A DNA stretch of 64,000 nt from Streptomyces sp. CB01201. Lineage in GTDB: Bacteria; Actinomycetota; Actinomycetes; Streptomycetales; Streptomycetaceae. The notes under the pieces were generated by a model, which saw only the letters and a list, made by a program, of their open reading frames with translations, had not been told where the DNA came from and ran no database searches. Positions within the stretch are counted from its first letter, which is position 1; each line of letters begins with the position of its first letter. Shown piece by piece: positions 41,518-53,995 of this stretch. Both the position numbers and the translations under genes were made by a program. The DNA is taken from contig NZ_NNBJ01000003.1 of the NCBI RefSeq assembly GCF_002803085.1, positions 275,798 through 339,797 of the forward strand, given 5' to 3'.

Positions 41518-42363
41518 TCACCGGACCGCCGCCCGGCGGTAGGCCCAGGCCGCCACGGCGAGCGAGACGACCCCCACCGCCGCGCACACGCCGAGGTCGA
41601 GCCCGATCAGGGCCCAGTCGGGGTGCGCGTCGAAGCCCCGCGCGAAGGCCTCCACCCCGTAGGTGGACGGCAGCAGATCACGCGCGTACGCGATCGGCCC
41701 CGGCATCCGGGACGCCGGGAGCACGCCGAGCAGCAGCGCCGCCGACATCCCCAACTGGCCGAACAGCGTGGCGAGTTCCTGCCGGGGAGCGAGCAGCCCG
41801 AGGGCCGCGCCGAGTCCGGACAGGGCCGCGCCGGCGAGCGGGATCACCGCGGCCAGGATCCACAGATGCGCCATCGGGAGCCCGAACAGGAGGCAGCCGA
41901 AGACGGCGGTGACGAACGTGCCGGGCACGGTGAACGAGGCGTAGGCGGCGGCGGTGCCGAGGACCACGGAGGCGGGCCGCACGGGCAGCGTCGCGTAGTG
42001 GTCGAGGCCGCCGTCGGCCCGCAGCCGGCCGAAGTACTGGGCGAGCAGGTTGAGCGCGACGAAGGCGACGACCAGCACGCTGGAGCCGGCCACCACCGAA
42101 CGGGCCTCGCTGCCGCCGTCCACCACGCCCCGCATCAGGATCATGATGCCGACGGACTGGAAGGTCGCGACGAAGAGGAGCGGGATGCGGGCCACCCGGG
42201 CCCGGGAGAGCTGGGCGCGGTAGACCGCGGCGAGCGCGGGCAGCAGACGGGCGCGGGGGGCGAGCGGGGCCGCGTGCGAGGCGCCCGGGCGCCCGGTGGC
42301 ACCGCTCGCCGAGGCCCGTTCGGCCGCGGCCTCCACACTGCTCTCCAGCGGAATGGCGCTCAC
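41518..42363 (-). CDS. ABC-2 type transporter permease
   Basis: A 281-aa permease with six hydrophobic segments after a ~50-residue polar N-terminus; LRADGGLDHYATLPVRPASVVLG is the typical ABC-2 cytoplasmic loop. It pairs with the ATPase gene through a GTGA overlap. Such ATPase/permease pairs export drugs or lipids; substrate unknown. Confidence 0.9.
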   Translation of the reverse strand: MSAIPLESSVEAAAERASASGATGRPGASHAAPLAPRARLLPALAAVYRAQLSRARVARIPLLFVATFQSVGIMILMRGVVDGGSEARSVVAGSSVLVVAFVALNLLAQYFGRLRADGGLDHYATLPVRPASVVLGTAAAYASFTVPGTFVTAVFGCLLFGLPMAHLWILAAVIPLAGAALSGLGAALGLLAPRQELATLFGQLGMSAALLLGVLPASRMPGPIAYARDLLPSTYGVEAFARGFDAHPDWALIGLDLGVCAAVGVVSLAVAAWAYRRAAVR

Positions 42364-43367
42364 GCCTTCACCAGCCCTTCCGTGCGGCCGCCGAGGGCGA
42401 GGTAGACGTCTTCGAGGCTCGGCGTGGCCAGGGTGAAGTCGTCGAGGGCGGCGAACGCGGGGCCGCCGGTGACCGTGGCGACGGCGGCGCGGGCCCGTTC
42501 GGGGCTGAGCCGCAGCGTCCAGCGCCGGCCGGCCTCCTGGGCCTCGGCGCGCAGCGCGGCGACCTCGGGGACCTCGACGGGGGCGCGGTCGCGCCACACG
42601 AGCTCGACCCGCACCTCGTCGGCGACGCGGGCCTTGAGGCCCGCGGGGGTGTCGCAGGCGATGACCCGGCCGCGCTCGATGACGGCGACCCGGTCGAGGA
42701 CGGTCTCGGCCTCGATCACGTTGTGGGTGACGAGCAGGACGGTCGCGCCGCGCTCGGCCCGCCGCCGGTCGACGGCGGCCCAGACCGCGCGCCGGGCCAC
42801 CGGGTCCATGCCGGTGGTGGGCTCGTCCAGGACGAGGACGGGGCGCTCGCCGACGAGGGCGGTGGCGAAGCAGGCCAGCCGCCGCTGGCCGCCGGAGAGC
42901 TTCTTGAGCGGGCGTCCGGCGATCTCGTCGAGGCCCAGCTCGGCGAGGACGGCGTCGCGTTCGGCGCGGGCCTCGCGCAGGGGGAGCCCGCGCAGCCGGC
43001 CGGTGGTCTCGACGGCGAGCGAGACGGTGAGTTCGTCCAGTGCGGTGGACTCCTGGCCGAGGTAGGCGATGAGCCGGGCCGCCCGTTCGGGGTGGCGCAC
43101 CAGGTCGTGGCCGAGCACGTCGACCGAGCCGGCGTCGGGCCGCATGAGCCCGGTCAGCTGGCGCACCAGGGTGGACTTGCCGGCGCCGTTGGGCCCGAGC
43201 AGCCCGAAGATCTCGCCGCGGTGCACTTCGAGGCTGATCCCGTCGGTGGCCCGCACCTCGGGCGTACCGGGCGCACCGCGCCGGCCCCGGGTCGCGGGGT
43301 ACGTCTTGACCAGGCCCCGCACCGCGCAAACGGTGCCGGCCCGCGCCGCTGCTGTGCCGGTACTCAC
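42360..43367 (-). CDS. ABC transporter ATP-binding protein (DrrA-like)
   Basis: A 335-aa ATPase: Walker A GPNGAGKST, signature LSGGQRRL, Walker B LVLDEPTTGMDPVAR, and the H-loop in VTHN. The long C-terminal extension with VARLEVPEVAALRAEAQEAGRRWTLRL-type segment is the DrrA-family regulatory tail seen in antibiotic exporters. GTG start; overlaps its permease gene. Confidence 0.93.
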   Translation of the reverse strand: MSTGTAAARAGTVCAVRGLVKTYPATRGRRGAPGTPEVRATDGISLEVHRGEIFGLLGPNGAGKSTLVRQLTGLMRPDAGSVDVLGHDLVRHPERAARLIAYLGQESTALDELTVSLAVETTGRLRGLPLREARAERDAVLAELGLDEIAGRPLKKLSGGQRRLACFATALVGERPVLVLDEPTTGMDPVARRAVWAAVDRRRAERGATVLLVTHNVIEAETVLDRVAVIERGRVIACDTPAGLKARVADEVRVELVWRDRAPVEVPEVAALRAEAQEAGRRWTLRLSPERARAAVATVTGGPAFAALDDFTLATPSLEDVYLALGGRTEGLVKA

Positions 43368-43405
43368 GGGGAACGAGCCTAAGGGGTCGAAGGACCCGCC
43401 CGGCC

Positions 43406-43443
43406 CCGGGGGCGGCTTAGCGGACCCGCCGAGCCGCCCCCGG
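43406..43443. terminator. Terminator of the NYN-domain gene
   Basis: CCGGGGGCGGC and its exact complement GCCGCCCCCGG with a 16-base loop, 9 bp beyond the stop at 43,452. Confidence 0.65.
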
Positions 43444-43451
43444 CCACCGTG

Positions 43452-44702
43452 CTACTCGCCGGCCGGCTGGCGTTCGGCGGCGGCCCGCACGTCGATCTCG
43501 CGCCAGAAGCCGGCCCGGATCGCGTACCGGTCGTGCTCGTCGATCTGGTCGTCCTTGTGCGCCAGGAGGCCGAACCGGGCGGCGTAGCGCAGGAGTTCAC
43601 CGTCGATGCGGTGCGGGATGCGCGGGTACATGGTGGACAGCTTCTGGACGTGCGAGGGCTCGGGGAGGCGTTCCATCCAGCGCCGCGCGAAGACCTGGCC
43701 CACCTCGTAGGGGTCGCCGCCGACCGTGGTGATGTCCTCCTCGCGGTCGGCCCAGCGCTGCTCGGCGCTGGTGAGCTGGGCAAGCGTCGGCAGCGAGGCG
43801 GTCTCGGGGGATTCCCCGAGCGCGGAGCCGGGCCGCTCCACCCAGCCCTTGTCGGAGGACCAGCGCAGAGTCGCCGAGGCCGGCGGCGCGGGGGCGGCCG
43901 GGGTGGTGCCGGGGCCGCGCAGGGAGGCCAGGTCCTTCGGGGTGGGTACGCCCTTGGCGCCGGTCGGCGCGGGCACGGAGGCACCGTTCTCGCTGGGGGC
44001 CTCGGGGGGTGCGGTGCCGTTGCGGACCGCGGCGGCCTGGGCCTCGGCGGCCCGCTCGGCGGATGCGGCGAGCGCGGACTCGGGCAGCGGCGCGGAGAGG
44101 ATCGCGGCGATCTCGGGCCGGGGCGCGGGCGCGGGGGCGCAGATCCCGGTGAGGTCGCGGGCGCGGACGGCCTGGGTGATCCAGGCCCGGTCGAGCACCC
44201 GGCGCTCGTCGGCCTCGGCGACCAGGTCCTCGGACTGGTTGTAGTCGCCGTCGGCGGCCTGGACGGCCCACAGGTGGACGGCCACACCGTGTTCCTTGGC
44301 GGACATCAGGCCCGGCAGCAGATCGCCGTCGCCGGTCACCAGGACGACGTCCGAGCAGGCGCGGTTGCGGGCCAGTTCGGTCAGCTCGGCGTGCATGGCC
44401 GCGTCCACGCCCTTCTGCGCCCAGCGGCCGTCGCTGCGGGTCAGGGCGCCCAGGCGAACGGTGACCCTGGGCATCACGCGCAGCCGCCGGTGTTCGGGCT
44501 GGGGCACCCGGTCGGGAGCGCCGTCGAACCAGTAGATGCGCAGGAGCGGCTGCTGGGTGTCGGCCTCAGCCCGCTCGCGGAGCCCCTGGATCAGGGCGGC
44601 GTGATCGACCGTGATGCGGGAACGGGCCGGTTCTCCGGCCAGCAGACTCGCGGCGGCACCGAGCAGGTAGCCGGCATCCACCAGGACGACGCAGCGGTCC
44701 AT
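43452..44702 (-). CDS. NYN domain protein (putative RNase)
   Basis: A 416-aa protein with an N-terminal NYN/PIN-like nuclease domain: VVLVDAGYLLGAAAS (first Asp), QKGVDAAMHAELTELAR, VVLVTGDGDLLPGLMSAKEHG (DGD acidic pair). The middle ~100 residues are low-complexity Ala/Pro, followed by a C-terminal domain (YEVGQVFARRWMERLPEPSHVQKLSTMYPRIPHRIDGELLRYA) that looks like an actinobacterial NYN-associated helical domain. ATG start chosen because a ribosome-like GGGTGG lies at suitable distance; a GTG three codons upstream is possible. Substrate RNA unknown. Confidence 0.85.
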   Translation of the reverse strand: MDRCVVLVDAGYLLGAAASLLAGEPARSRITVDHAALIQGLRERAEADTQQPLLRIYWFDGAPDRVPQPEHRRLRVMPRVTVRLGALTRSDGRWAQKGVDAAMHAELTELARNRACSDVVLVTGDGDLLPGLMSAKEHGVAVHLWAVQAADGDYNQSEDLVAEADERRVLDRAWITQAVRARDLTGICAPAPAPRPEIAAILSAPLPESALAASAERAAEAQAAAVRNGTAPPEAPSENGASVPAPTGAKGVPTPKDLASLRGPGTTPAAPAPPASATLRWSSDKGWVERPGSALGESPETASLPTLAQLTSAEQRWADREEDITTVGGDPYEVGQVFARRWMERLPEPSHVQKLSTMYPRIPHRIDGELLRYAARFGLLAHKDDQIDEHDRYAIRAGFWREIDVRAAAERQPAGE

Positions 44703-44967
44703 GCGTTCCACCCTCTTTCGGGAACGGAAAAGCCGAAGAAATAAAGAAATCAGGAACGGGGGTTCGGGAGATCACCGAATGAACTTCGGGTTTCCTTCGA
44801 GTCTGCCCGACCGCGCAAGGGTTGAGCACCGGAACTCGATCATCGGCGTGGCGGATTGGCGCGTCACGCCCTGCTCACGCAGCGTAATGATCCGAAATGC
44901 GCCCTTTGCCCACCTGTGTGAGTCTGACAGCGGCCCTGGCCCCGAGTTCCCCACAGGAGGCAGCACC

Positions 44968-45147
44968 ATGGCCAAGAACAAGAACCGCAAGTCCGGCAGT
45001 CAGCAGGAGCGCTCCGAGGCCGCCGAGCGCGGCCAGGAGCAGTCGAAGTCGACCGCCTTCGAGTCCCAGGCCATGCCCCAGTCGCAGGCCCAGGGCAGCC
45101 CGGCGGATGTTGCCCGTAAGCACCAGCGTCGCTTCGGTCATAACTAG
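44968..45147 (+). CDS. Small hydrophilic hypothetical protein, 59 aa
   Basis: Starts MAKNKNRKSGSQQERSEAAE with an ideal AGGAGG ribosome site and ends DVARKHQRRFGHN. It is rich in Gln, Ser, Lys and likely disordered; small proteins of this type are common and strongly expressed in Streptomyces, role unknown. The 265-bp gap before it has no other gene. A strong terminator follows. Confidence 0.78.
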   Translation: MAKNKNRKSGSQQERSEAAERGQEQSKSTAFESQAMPQSQAQGSPADVARKHQRRFGHN

Positions 45148-45160
45148 CCGTCCTTGAGAA

Positions 45161-45191
45161 AAAGGGGCGCACCCGATGGGTGCGCCCCTTT
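45161..45191. terminator. Bidirectional terminator between the 59-aa gene and dnaE
   Basis: AAAGGGGCGCACCC-GAT-GGGTGCGCCCCTTT, 14-bp perfect arms with A/T ends in both directions, serving the convergent small gene and dnaE. Confidence 0.88.
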
Positions 45192-45228
45192 CTCGTGCGA
45201 TGCCGTGACGGAAGGGACTCCGCGCGGC

Positions 45229-48774
<3,546 letters not shown>

Positions 48775-48998
48775 GGCTGTGGCCTCCAGCGGCAAGGGGG
48801 GTTCGCAGAGCGAGGGGGACAGCCTTGGAGTCTACGTCGCCCCGCTGACAGCCGACGGTGAACCTCGGCGCGGGGCGCCCCGGCGAGGAGCGGCGGCCGA
48901 TCGTCGCGGCGGGCACTCCGGGGTACGGTCGCGCGTTGGTAGGGGCATACCCTGCCCCGATCGTGACGCAGGCAGTACGCACCAGGAGGCACCCAGCG

Positions 48999-50327
48999 AT
49001 GTCGGCCCCGCAGCCCAGCGCCCAGGCGCGCGGCGAAGAGATACTCGCCGTATTCGAGACGGCGTTCGGCCGGCTCCTGGCCGCCGACCCGGCGGCCTTC
49101 CGGGTCAAGTTCCGCAAGATGGCGGCCTCCGCGTTCGCCTTCTACCGGGGCACGGCCTGCCTGTTCTACGCGGATCTGGAGAAGGAGCGGCACGGCGGCC
49201 CCTACCTGGACGAGCGCACCGGCCGGGTCTGGATCCACGGCGACCTGCACGCCGAGAACTTCGGCACGTACATGGACGCCAACGGCCGGCTGATCTTCAA
49301 CGTCAACGACTTCGACGAGGCGTACGTCGGCCCCTTCACCTGGGACCTGAAGCGGCTCGCCGCCTCGCTCGCGCTGATCGGCTACACCAAGGCGTTCAGC
49401 GACGAGCAGATCACCGATCTGGTGCGCACCTACGCGGCCGCCTACCGCGAGCGCATCCACGCGCTCGCCTCCGGCGCCAAGGACGACGAGGTGCCGCCCT
49501 TCACGCTGGACACGGCCCAGGGCCCGCTGCTCGGCGCGCTGCGCGACGCCCGCGCCCGCACCCGGTTCGCGCTGCTCGACTCGATGACCGAGATCCGCGA
49601 CTACGAGCGCCGGTTCACCGAGGGCGACGGCTCGATCGAGCTGGACGCGGCGACGCGCTACAAGGTGCTCGCGGCCTTCGACGGCTATCTGGAGACGCTG
49701 CCCGAGGAGAGCCTGGTGCGCCCGGACTCCTACCGGGTGAAGGACGTGGTCGGCCGGCGCGGCATCGGGATCGGCTCGGCCGGGCTGCCCTCGTACAACA
49801 TCCTGCTCGAAGGGCACAGCGACGCCCTGGAGAACGATGTGGTGATCTACATCAAGCAGGCGCAGACCCCGGCCGTGTCCCGGCACATCACGGACCCGGC
49901 GGTGCGCGGCTACTTCGAGCACGAGGGGCACCGCACGGTGATCTCGCAGCGCGCGCTCCAGGCCGCCGCCGACCCGTGGCTTGGCTGGACCGAGCTGGAC
50001 GGCGCGGGGCAGCTGGTCGCCGAGGTCTCGCCGTACGCCGTGGACCTGGACTGGTCGGACCTCGACGACCCGGACGAGATCACCGCGGTCGTCGCCGACC
50101 TCGGCCGGGCCACCGCGGCGATGCACGCGGCGGCGGACGACGAGAGCGGCCACTCGGAGCTGGTCCCGTTCTCCACCGAGCGCGCCATCGACGCGGCGAT
50201 CGCCGCCGACGAGGAGGGCTTCGCCGCCCTGCTCGTGGACTTCGCGCACTCCTACGGGTCGCGGGCCCGGGCCGACCACCAGATCTTCGTCGACCTGTTC
50301 CGCAACGGCCGCATTCCGGGCCTGTAG
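48999..50327 (+). CDS. DUF2252 family protein
   Basis: A 442-aa protein with an AGGAGG ribosome site (start MSAPQPSAQARGEEILAVFE). Recognisable family blocks: FYRGTACLFYADL, VWIHGDLHAENFGTYMDANG and VNDFDEAYVGPFTWDLKRLA. The HGDLHxEN and DFD motifs resemble the catalytic and metal-binding loops of aminoglycoside-phosphotransferase-like kinases, so a small-molecule or protein kinase fold is likely (inference). Divergent from dnaE. Confidence 0.88.
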   Translation: MSAPQPSAQARGEEILAVFETAFGRLLAADPAAFRVKFRKMAASAFAFYRGTACLFYADLEKERHGGPYLDERTGRVWIHGDLHAENFGTYMDANGRLIFNVNDFDEAYVGPFTWDLKRLAASLALIGYTKAFSDEQITDLVRTYAAAYRERIHALASGAKDDEVPPFTLDTAQGPLLGALRDARARTRFALLDSMTEIRDYERRFTEGDGSIELDAATRYKVLAAFDGYLETLPEESLVRPDSYRVKDVVGRRGIGIGSAGLPSYNILLEGHSDALENDVVIYIKQAQTPAVSRHITDPAVRGYFEHEGHRTVISQRALQAAADPWLGWTELDGAGQLVAEVSPYAVDLDWSDLDDPDEITAVVADLGRATAAMHAAADDESGHSELVPFSTERAIDAAIAADEEGFAALLVDFAHSYGSRARADHQIFVDLFRNGRIPGL

Positions 50328-50440
50328 GCCTTCGCCGTCGGGCCGGGACCAAGTGTTCCGGCCACGACCGGCCGGGCCGGTCCCGCTCTCACCGAACCTT
50401 TAGGCACGGCTGACAGCGGGACATGGCACACTCACCCGCG

Positions 50441-51115
50441 ATGGACATATCGAGGACGCAGCTCAGGGCGGCACGCGCGGCGCTTTTCACAGCGCTCGTC
50501 GTGACGCTCTCGGCCGCGTCCCACGTGCTGCTCTCACAGGTCCCGCTGCCGCTCCCCCTGGTGGCCGGCGCGGCCGGCGCCGTGTTCGTGATCGCGTACG
50601 CCCTGGCCGGGCGCGAGCGCGGCTACTGGGCGATCGCGGGGGCCCTGGTCCCGCTGGAGCTGGCCGCCGACACCCTGTTCACCACGGGCCAGCACGTCTG
50701 TTACGGCCCGGCGGGCGGCCCCGTCGCGGGCGCCCTGCGCGCGGTCGGCTTCGACCTGCTGTGCGGCGGCGGCACGCTGGGGGCCGTGCACACCCCGGCC
50801 GGCGCGGCCACGCTGCTGACCCACCCGGGGCCGGCCGTCCCGTGGCTGCTGCTCGGCGCACACCTGGCCGTCGGGCTGCTCGCGGCCCTGTGGCTGCGGC
50901 GCGGCGAGGCGGCGCTGGCCCGGCTGCTGCGCGCGGTCGGCGTGTTCGCGTTCCGGCCGCTGCTGATCGCGGTCGCCGTGGTGCGGGCCGCCGACGCGCA
51001 CGGCCGCCCGCTCGCGCGCCCGGCGCACCCCGGGCCCGGCGGCTCGCGCACCCGCCTCCTGGTGCACTCCGTGGCACGAAGGGGACCGCCCCGCCCGGCG
51101 CTCGGCGTGCTCTGA
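50441..51115 (+). CDS. Integral membrane protein, unknown function
   Basis: About 224 aa starting MDISRTQLRAARAALFTALV (an ATG at 50,423 is an alternative start). Four or five hydrophobic segments (VLLSQVPLPLPLVAGAAGAVFVIAYALA, YWAIAGALVPLELAADTLF, PWLLLGAHLAVGLLAALWL, FAFRPLLIAVAVV), with Cys in HVCYGP and LLCGGG. The basic Pro-rich tail is cytoplasmic. It lies 58 bp before a DsbA-like gene, suggesting a shared envelope redox role (inference). Confidence 0.7.
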   Translation: MDISRTQLRAARAALFTALVVTLSAASHVLLSQVPLPLPLVAGAAGAVFVIAYALAGRERGYWAIAGALVPLELAADTLFTTGQHVCYGPAGGPVAGALRAVGFDLLCGGGTLGAVHTPAGAATLLTHPGPAVPWLLLGAHLAVGLLAALWLRRGEAALARLLRAVGVFAFRPLLIAVAVVRAADAHGRPLARPAHPGPGGSRTRLLVHSVARRGPPRPALGVL

Positions 51116-51173
51116 GCGCCGAGCCCCCGCAGTCCCCCCTGCTTTCCCCACCTGCCATCCGGAGAAAAAGATC

Positions 51174-51983
51174 ATGAGTTCCCGCAACAGCCAGGCCAAC
51201 AAGGCTGCCGCCCGCGAGCGGCTGCGAGCGGAGCGCGAGCGCGAGGCCAAGAAGGCCAAGACCCGCCGCCAGCTCATCGTGGCCGGGTCCATCGTCGCCG
51301 TCCTCGCCGTAGCCGGCGGAGCGAGCTACGGGATCATGCAGGCCATGAAGCCCAGCGCCTGGGACGCCGCCAAGGACAAGGCCCTGGTGAAGCCCGCCAA
51401 CTCGGGCAGCGACGGCACGACCGTCGTCATCGGCAAGGCGGACGCGAAGAAGACCCTCGAAATGTACGAGGACCCGCGCTGCCCGATCTGCTCGCAGTTC
51501 GAGCAGGCCGTCGGCCCGACGATCAAGAAGGACATCGACGCGGGCAAGTACAAGATCCAGTTCATCGGCGCCACGTTCATCGACAAGGGCAGCCCGGGCA
51601 CCGGCTCCAAGACCGCCCTGAGCGCGCTCGGCGCGGCCCTGAACGTCAGCCCCGAGGCCTTCCTTGAGTACAAGTCGGCGCTCTACTCGGCGAAGTACCA
51701 CCCCGAGGAGACCACCGACAAGTTCAAGGACCGCGACTACCTGATCACGATCGCGGACACCGTTCCCGCGCTCAAGGGCAACGCGGCCTTCGACAAGGCG
51801 GTCAAGGACGGCACCTACGACAAGTGGGCGCTCGTCATGTCGGACAAGTTCGACAAGAGCGGGGTCCAGGGCACGCCCACCCTGAAGATGGACGGCAAGA
51901 AGATCACCGCGGAGGGCTCGGACAACGCTCCCTCGGACCCGGCCTCCTTCACCGCCGCGATCGACAAGGCGCTCAAGGGCTGA
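51174..51983 (+). CDS. DsbA-family thioredoxin-fold membrane-anchored protein
   Basis: A 269-aa paralogue of the protein at 17,899-18,723. Basic N-terminus (MSSRNSQANKAAARERLRAE), one transmembrane anchor (LIVAGSIVAVLAVAGGASYGI), then a thioredoxin-like domain with active site CPIC (EDPRCPICSQFEQAV) and cis-Pro loop QGTPTLKMDG. Unlike the paralogue it has no other cysteines, so it fits a thiol oxidase/isomerase. It is followed by a strong terminator. Confidence 0.87.
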   Translation: MSSRNSQANKAAARERLRAEREREAKKAKTRRQLIVAGSIVAVLAVAGGASYGIMQAMKPSAWDAAKDKALVKPANSGSDGTTVVIGKADAKKTLEMYEDPRCPICSQFEQAVGPTIKKDIDAGKYKIQFIGATFIDKGSPGTGSKTALSALGAALNVSPEAFLEYKSALYSAKYHPEETTDKFKDRDYLITIADTVPALKGNAAFDKAVKDGTYDKWALVMSDKFDKSGVQGTPTLKMDGKKITAEGSDNAPSDPASFTAAIDKALKG

Positions 51984-52013
51984 TCCCTCGGCGGGCTGAT
52001 CCCCCACGCCTGT

Positions 52014-52053
52014 GAACGGGCGGTCCGAACCTCCGGGTCCGGACCGCCCGTTC
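52014..52053. terminator. Terminator between DsbA-like gene and histidine kinase
   Basis: GAACGGGCGGTCCG / CGGACCGCCCGTTC, perfect 14-bp arms with a 12-base loop, between convergent genes; works in both directions. Confidence 0.88.
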
Positions 52054-52057
52054 GGCG

Positions 52058-53221
52058 TCAGGGCCGGTGTGTGTACCGCGGGGGATAGACGCCGTGCAGG
52101 AGGTAGCCGCCGTCGTCCGTGCGGCCGGCCCACACCTTGCCGCCCGCCAGCTGGGCACGTTCGCGCAGTCCGGTCAGGCCGAACCCGCTCGTGGGCAGGC
52201 CCAGGGGCAAAGTGCCGGAAGGGGGCGGGGCGTTACGGATCCGTACGTGCAGGTGCTGGTCCGTCTCGCACAGATGGATGTCGATGGCCGCGCCCGGCGC
52301 GTGCTTGGAGGCGTTCGTCAAACCCTCCTGGACGGTACGGAACGCGGCCCGCTGCACCGTCTCCGACCAGGCCGCGGCGCCCGTCCCGACCAGCGCGACC
52401 TCGGCACGGAACGCGGCGTCCAGGCCGCTGTCGGCGATGAGCTGGGGCAGATCGGCGAGGCGCGGCTGCGGGGCACGGACGTCGACGGTGCCCCCGGACG
52501 CGCGCAGGACTCCGAGCATCTGGCGCAGCTCGCCCAGGGTGGTGGCGGCCAGCGTCCTGACCGTACGCGCGCTCTCGTGGACCCGCGGATCGGTGGTGGA
52601 GACCTGGAGGGCCGCGGACTGCACGCTGATCAGGCTGACCTTGTGGGCGATCACGTCGTGCATCTCCCGGGCCAGGCGGGCCCGTTCCCCTGCCAGCACC
52701 TGCTGGGTGAGCAGGTCGTTCTCGCGCACCCGTGACACTTCGAGTTCCGCCAGCCGGGCGGCCAGCTCGCCCCGGGTGCGGGTCAGCATCCCGAGAACGG
52801 CGGGTGCGATGCAGATCATCGCGTATGCGGTCGTGCGGGCGATGTCGTCGAGGGAGGCGACGCTCATCCGCGGGTACGCGGCGGTGTGCTGCTCGCAGTA
52901 CGCGAAGACCATGGCACAGCCGACGGGGACCCAGCGGCGGCGGCTGTGCAGCGCCACCATGTAGAGGGCGGACAGCGGCGGGACGTCGGCTCCCGCGTAC
53001 AGGGAGGGCAGGACGGCGAAGAAGACCGCCAGGGGGAAGCGGTCGGCCGCGAACAGGAGCAGCGGCGTGATGAGCAGGAGGAACGTCTTCAGCCCCGCGT
53101 GCGCGTCGGTGGCGGAGAGGTCCGCCGTCATGAGCGCGCATTCGACGGCGGGACCACCGATGCCGAGGAGGATCCAGGACCGCCGCGCGCGCAGCCAGGA
53201 CCGCAGCCGGCCGGCGCTCAT
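52058..53221 (-). CDS. Two-component sensor histidine kinase (HisKA_3 family)
   Basis: A 387-aa sensor with about four to five N-terminal hydrophobic segments (residues ~12-150), a coiled linker, then the HisKA_3 dimerisation domain LAREMHDVIAHKVSLISVQS with phospho-His in EMHDV. The HATPase domain has the N-box QEGLTNASKHAPGA and G-box GFGLTGLRERAQLAGG. It overlaps the response regulator gene (ATGA). The pair is immediately downstream of the RiPP/sugar genes on the same strand and may control them. Confidence 0.93.
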   Translation of the reverse strand: MSAGRLRSWLRARRSWILLGIGGPAVECALMTADLSATDAHAGLKTFLLLITPLLLFAADRFPLAVFFAVLPSLYAGADVPPLSALYMVALHSRRRWVPVGCAMVFAYCEQHTAAYPRMSVASLDDIARTTAYAMICIAPAVLGMLTRTRGELAARLAELEVSRVRENDLLTQQVLAGERARLAREMHDVIAHKVSLISVQSAALQVSTTDPRVHESARTVRTLAATTLGELRQMLGVLRASGGTVDVRAPQPRLADLPQLIADSGLDAAFRAEVALVGTGAAAWSETVQRAAFRTVQEGLTNASKHAPGAAIDIHLCETDQHLHVRIRNAPPPSGTLPLGLPTSGFGLTGLRERAQLAGGKVWAGRTDDGGYLLHGVYPPRYTHRP

Positions 53222-53880
53222 GCCCGGTCTCGGGGCCGGTCCAGCAGACCCGCGCGTTCGGCGATCACCGCGGCCTGCACCCGGTTGTCGCACCCGAGTT
53301 TGGTCATCAGGGCGCTGAGGTGGTCCTTGACCGTGCTGGGGGAGAGCTGGAGGCGCTCGGCTATCTGCGTGTTCGTCAGGCCGTGCCCGAGCAGCGTCAG
53401 CGCCCGTTGCTCCCTGGGGCTGAGCGCGTCGACGGCGTGGGCCGCGCCTTTCGTGCCGGTGCTGTGCGCGAGGTATCCGTCGATGATCGACGGTGCGACG
53501 CTGGAGGACAGCGGCCGGCCGCCGGAGGCGAGCGCCCTTACCTCCCACAGGAGTTGCTCGGGATCGGTGTCCTTCAACAGATAACCCGCCGCGCCCTGGT
53601 GCAGTGCCGTGTGGACGAAGTCGTCCGAGGCGAACGCCGTGAGCATGGCGACGACGGGCGGAGGCGTCAGGGCGCGCAGCTGGGCCAGGACGGCGAGGCC
53701 GTCGATGCCCGGCATCTGGATGTCGAGCAGCACCACGTCCGGTTGGTGCCGGGTGACTGTAGCGCGGGCGTCGGGCCCGTCGCACGTCGCGACGACGTCG
53801 ATGTCGGGCGCGCTGCCGAGGATGATCTGCAGCCCGGAGCGCATGAGCTCTTCGTCGTCGACCACCACGACCCGGAGCAC
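53218..53880 (-). CDS. LuxR-type (NarL) response regulator
   Basis: A 220-aa response regulator: N-terminal receiver VLRVVVVDDEELMRSGLQII with acidic pair DDEE and phospho-Asp in DVVLLDIQMPGIDGL, conserved Lys in YLLKDTD, then a LuxR HTH (LSPREQRALTLLGHGLTNTQIAERLQLSPSTVKDHLSALM). GTG at 53,880 is favoured by a GGAG site 5 bp upstream; an in-frame GTG at 53,913 would add 11 residues. Partner of the overlapping histidine kinase. Confidence 0.9.
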   Translation of the reverse strand: MLRVVVVDDEELMRSGLQIILGSAPDIDVVATCDGPDARATVTRHQPDVVLLDIQMPGIDGLAVLAQLRALTPPPVVAMLTAFASDDFVHTALHQGAAGYLLKDTDPEQLLWEVRALASGGRPLSSSVAPSIIDGYLAHSTGTKGAAHAVDALSPREQRALTLLGHGLTNTQIAERLQLSPSTVKDHLSALMTKLGCDNRVQAAVIAERAGLLDRPRDRA

Positions 53881-53995
53881 GGGCACTCCGTCCGAGCTGT
53901 GCACGCGCCCCACCCCTGCCGCCCCTGTACCGACTATCGGACTTCACTGTACGCACACCGGTCGCGTGCGACGCACGGTGGTCTGCGGGGATCGG

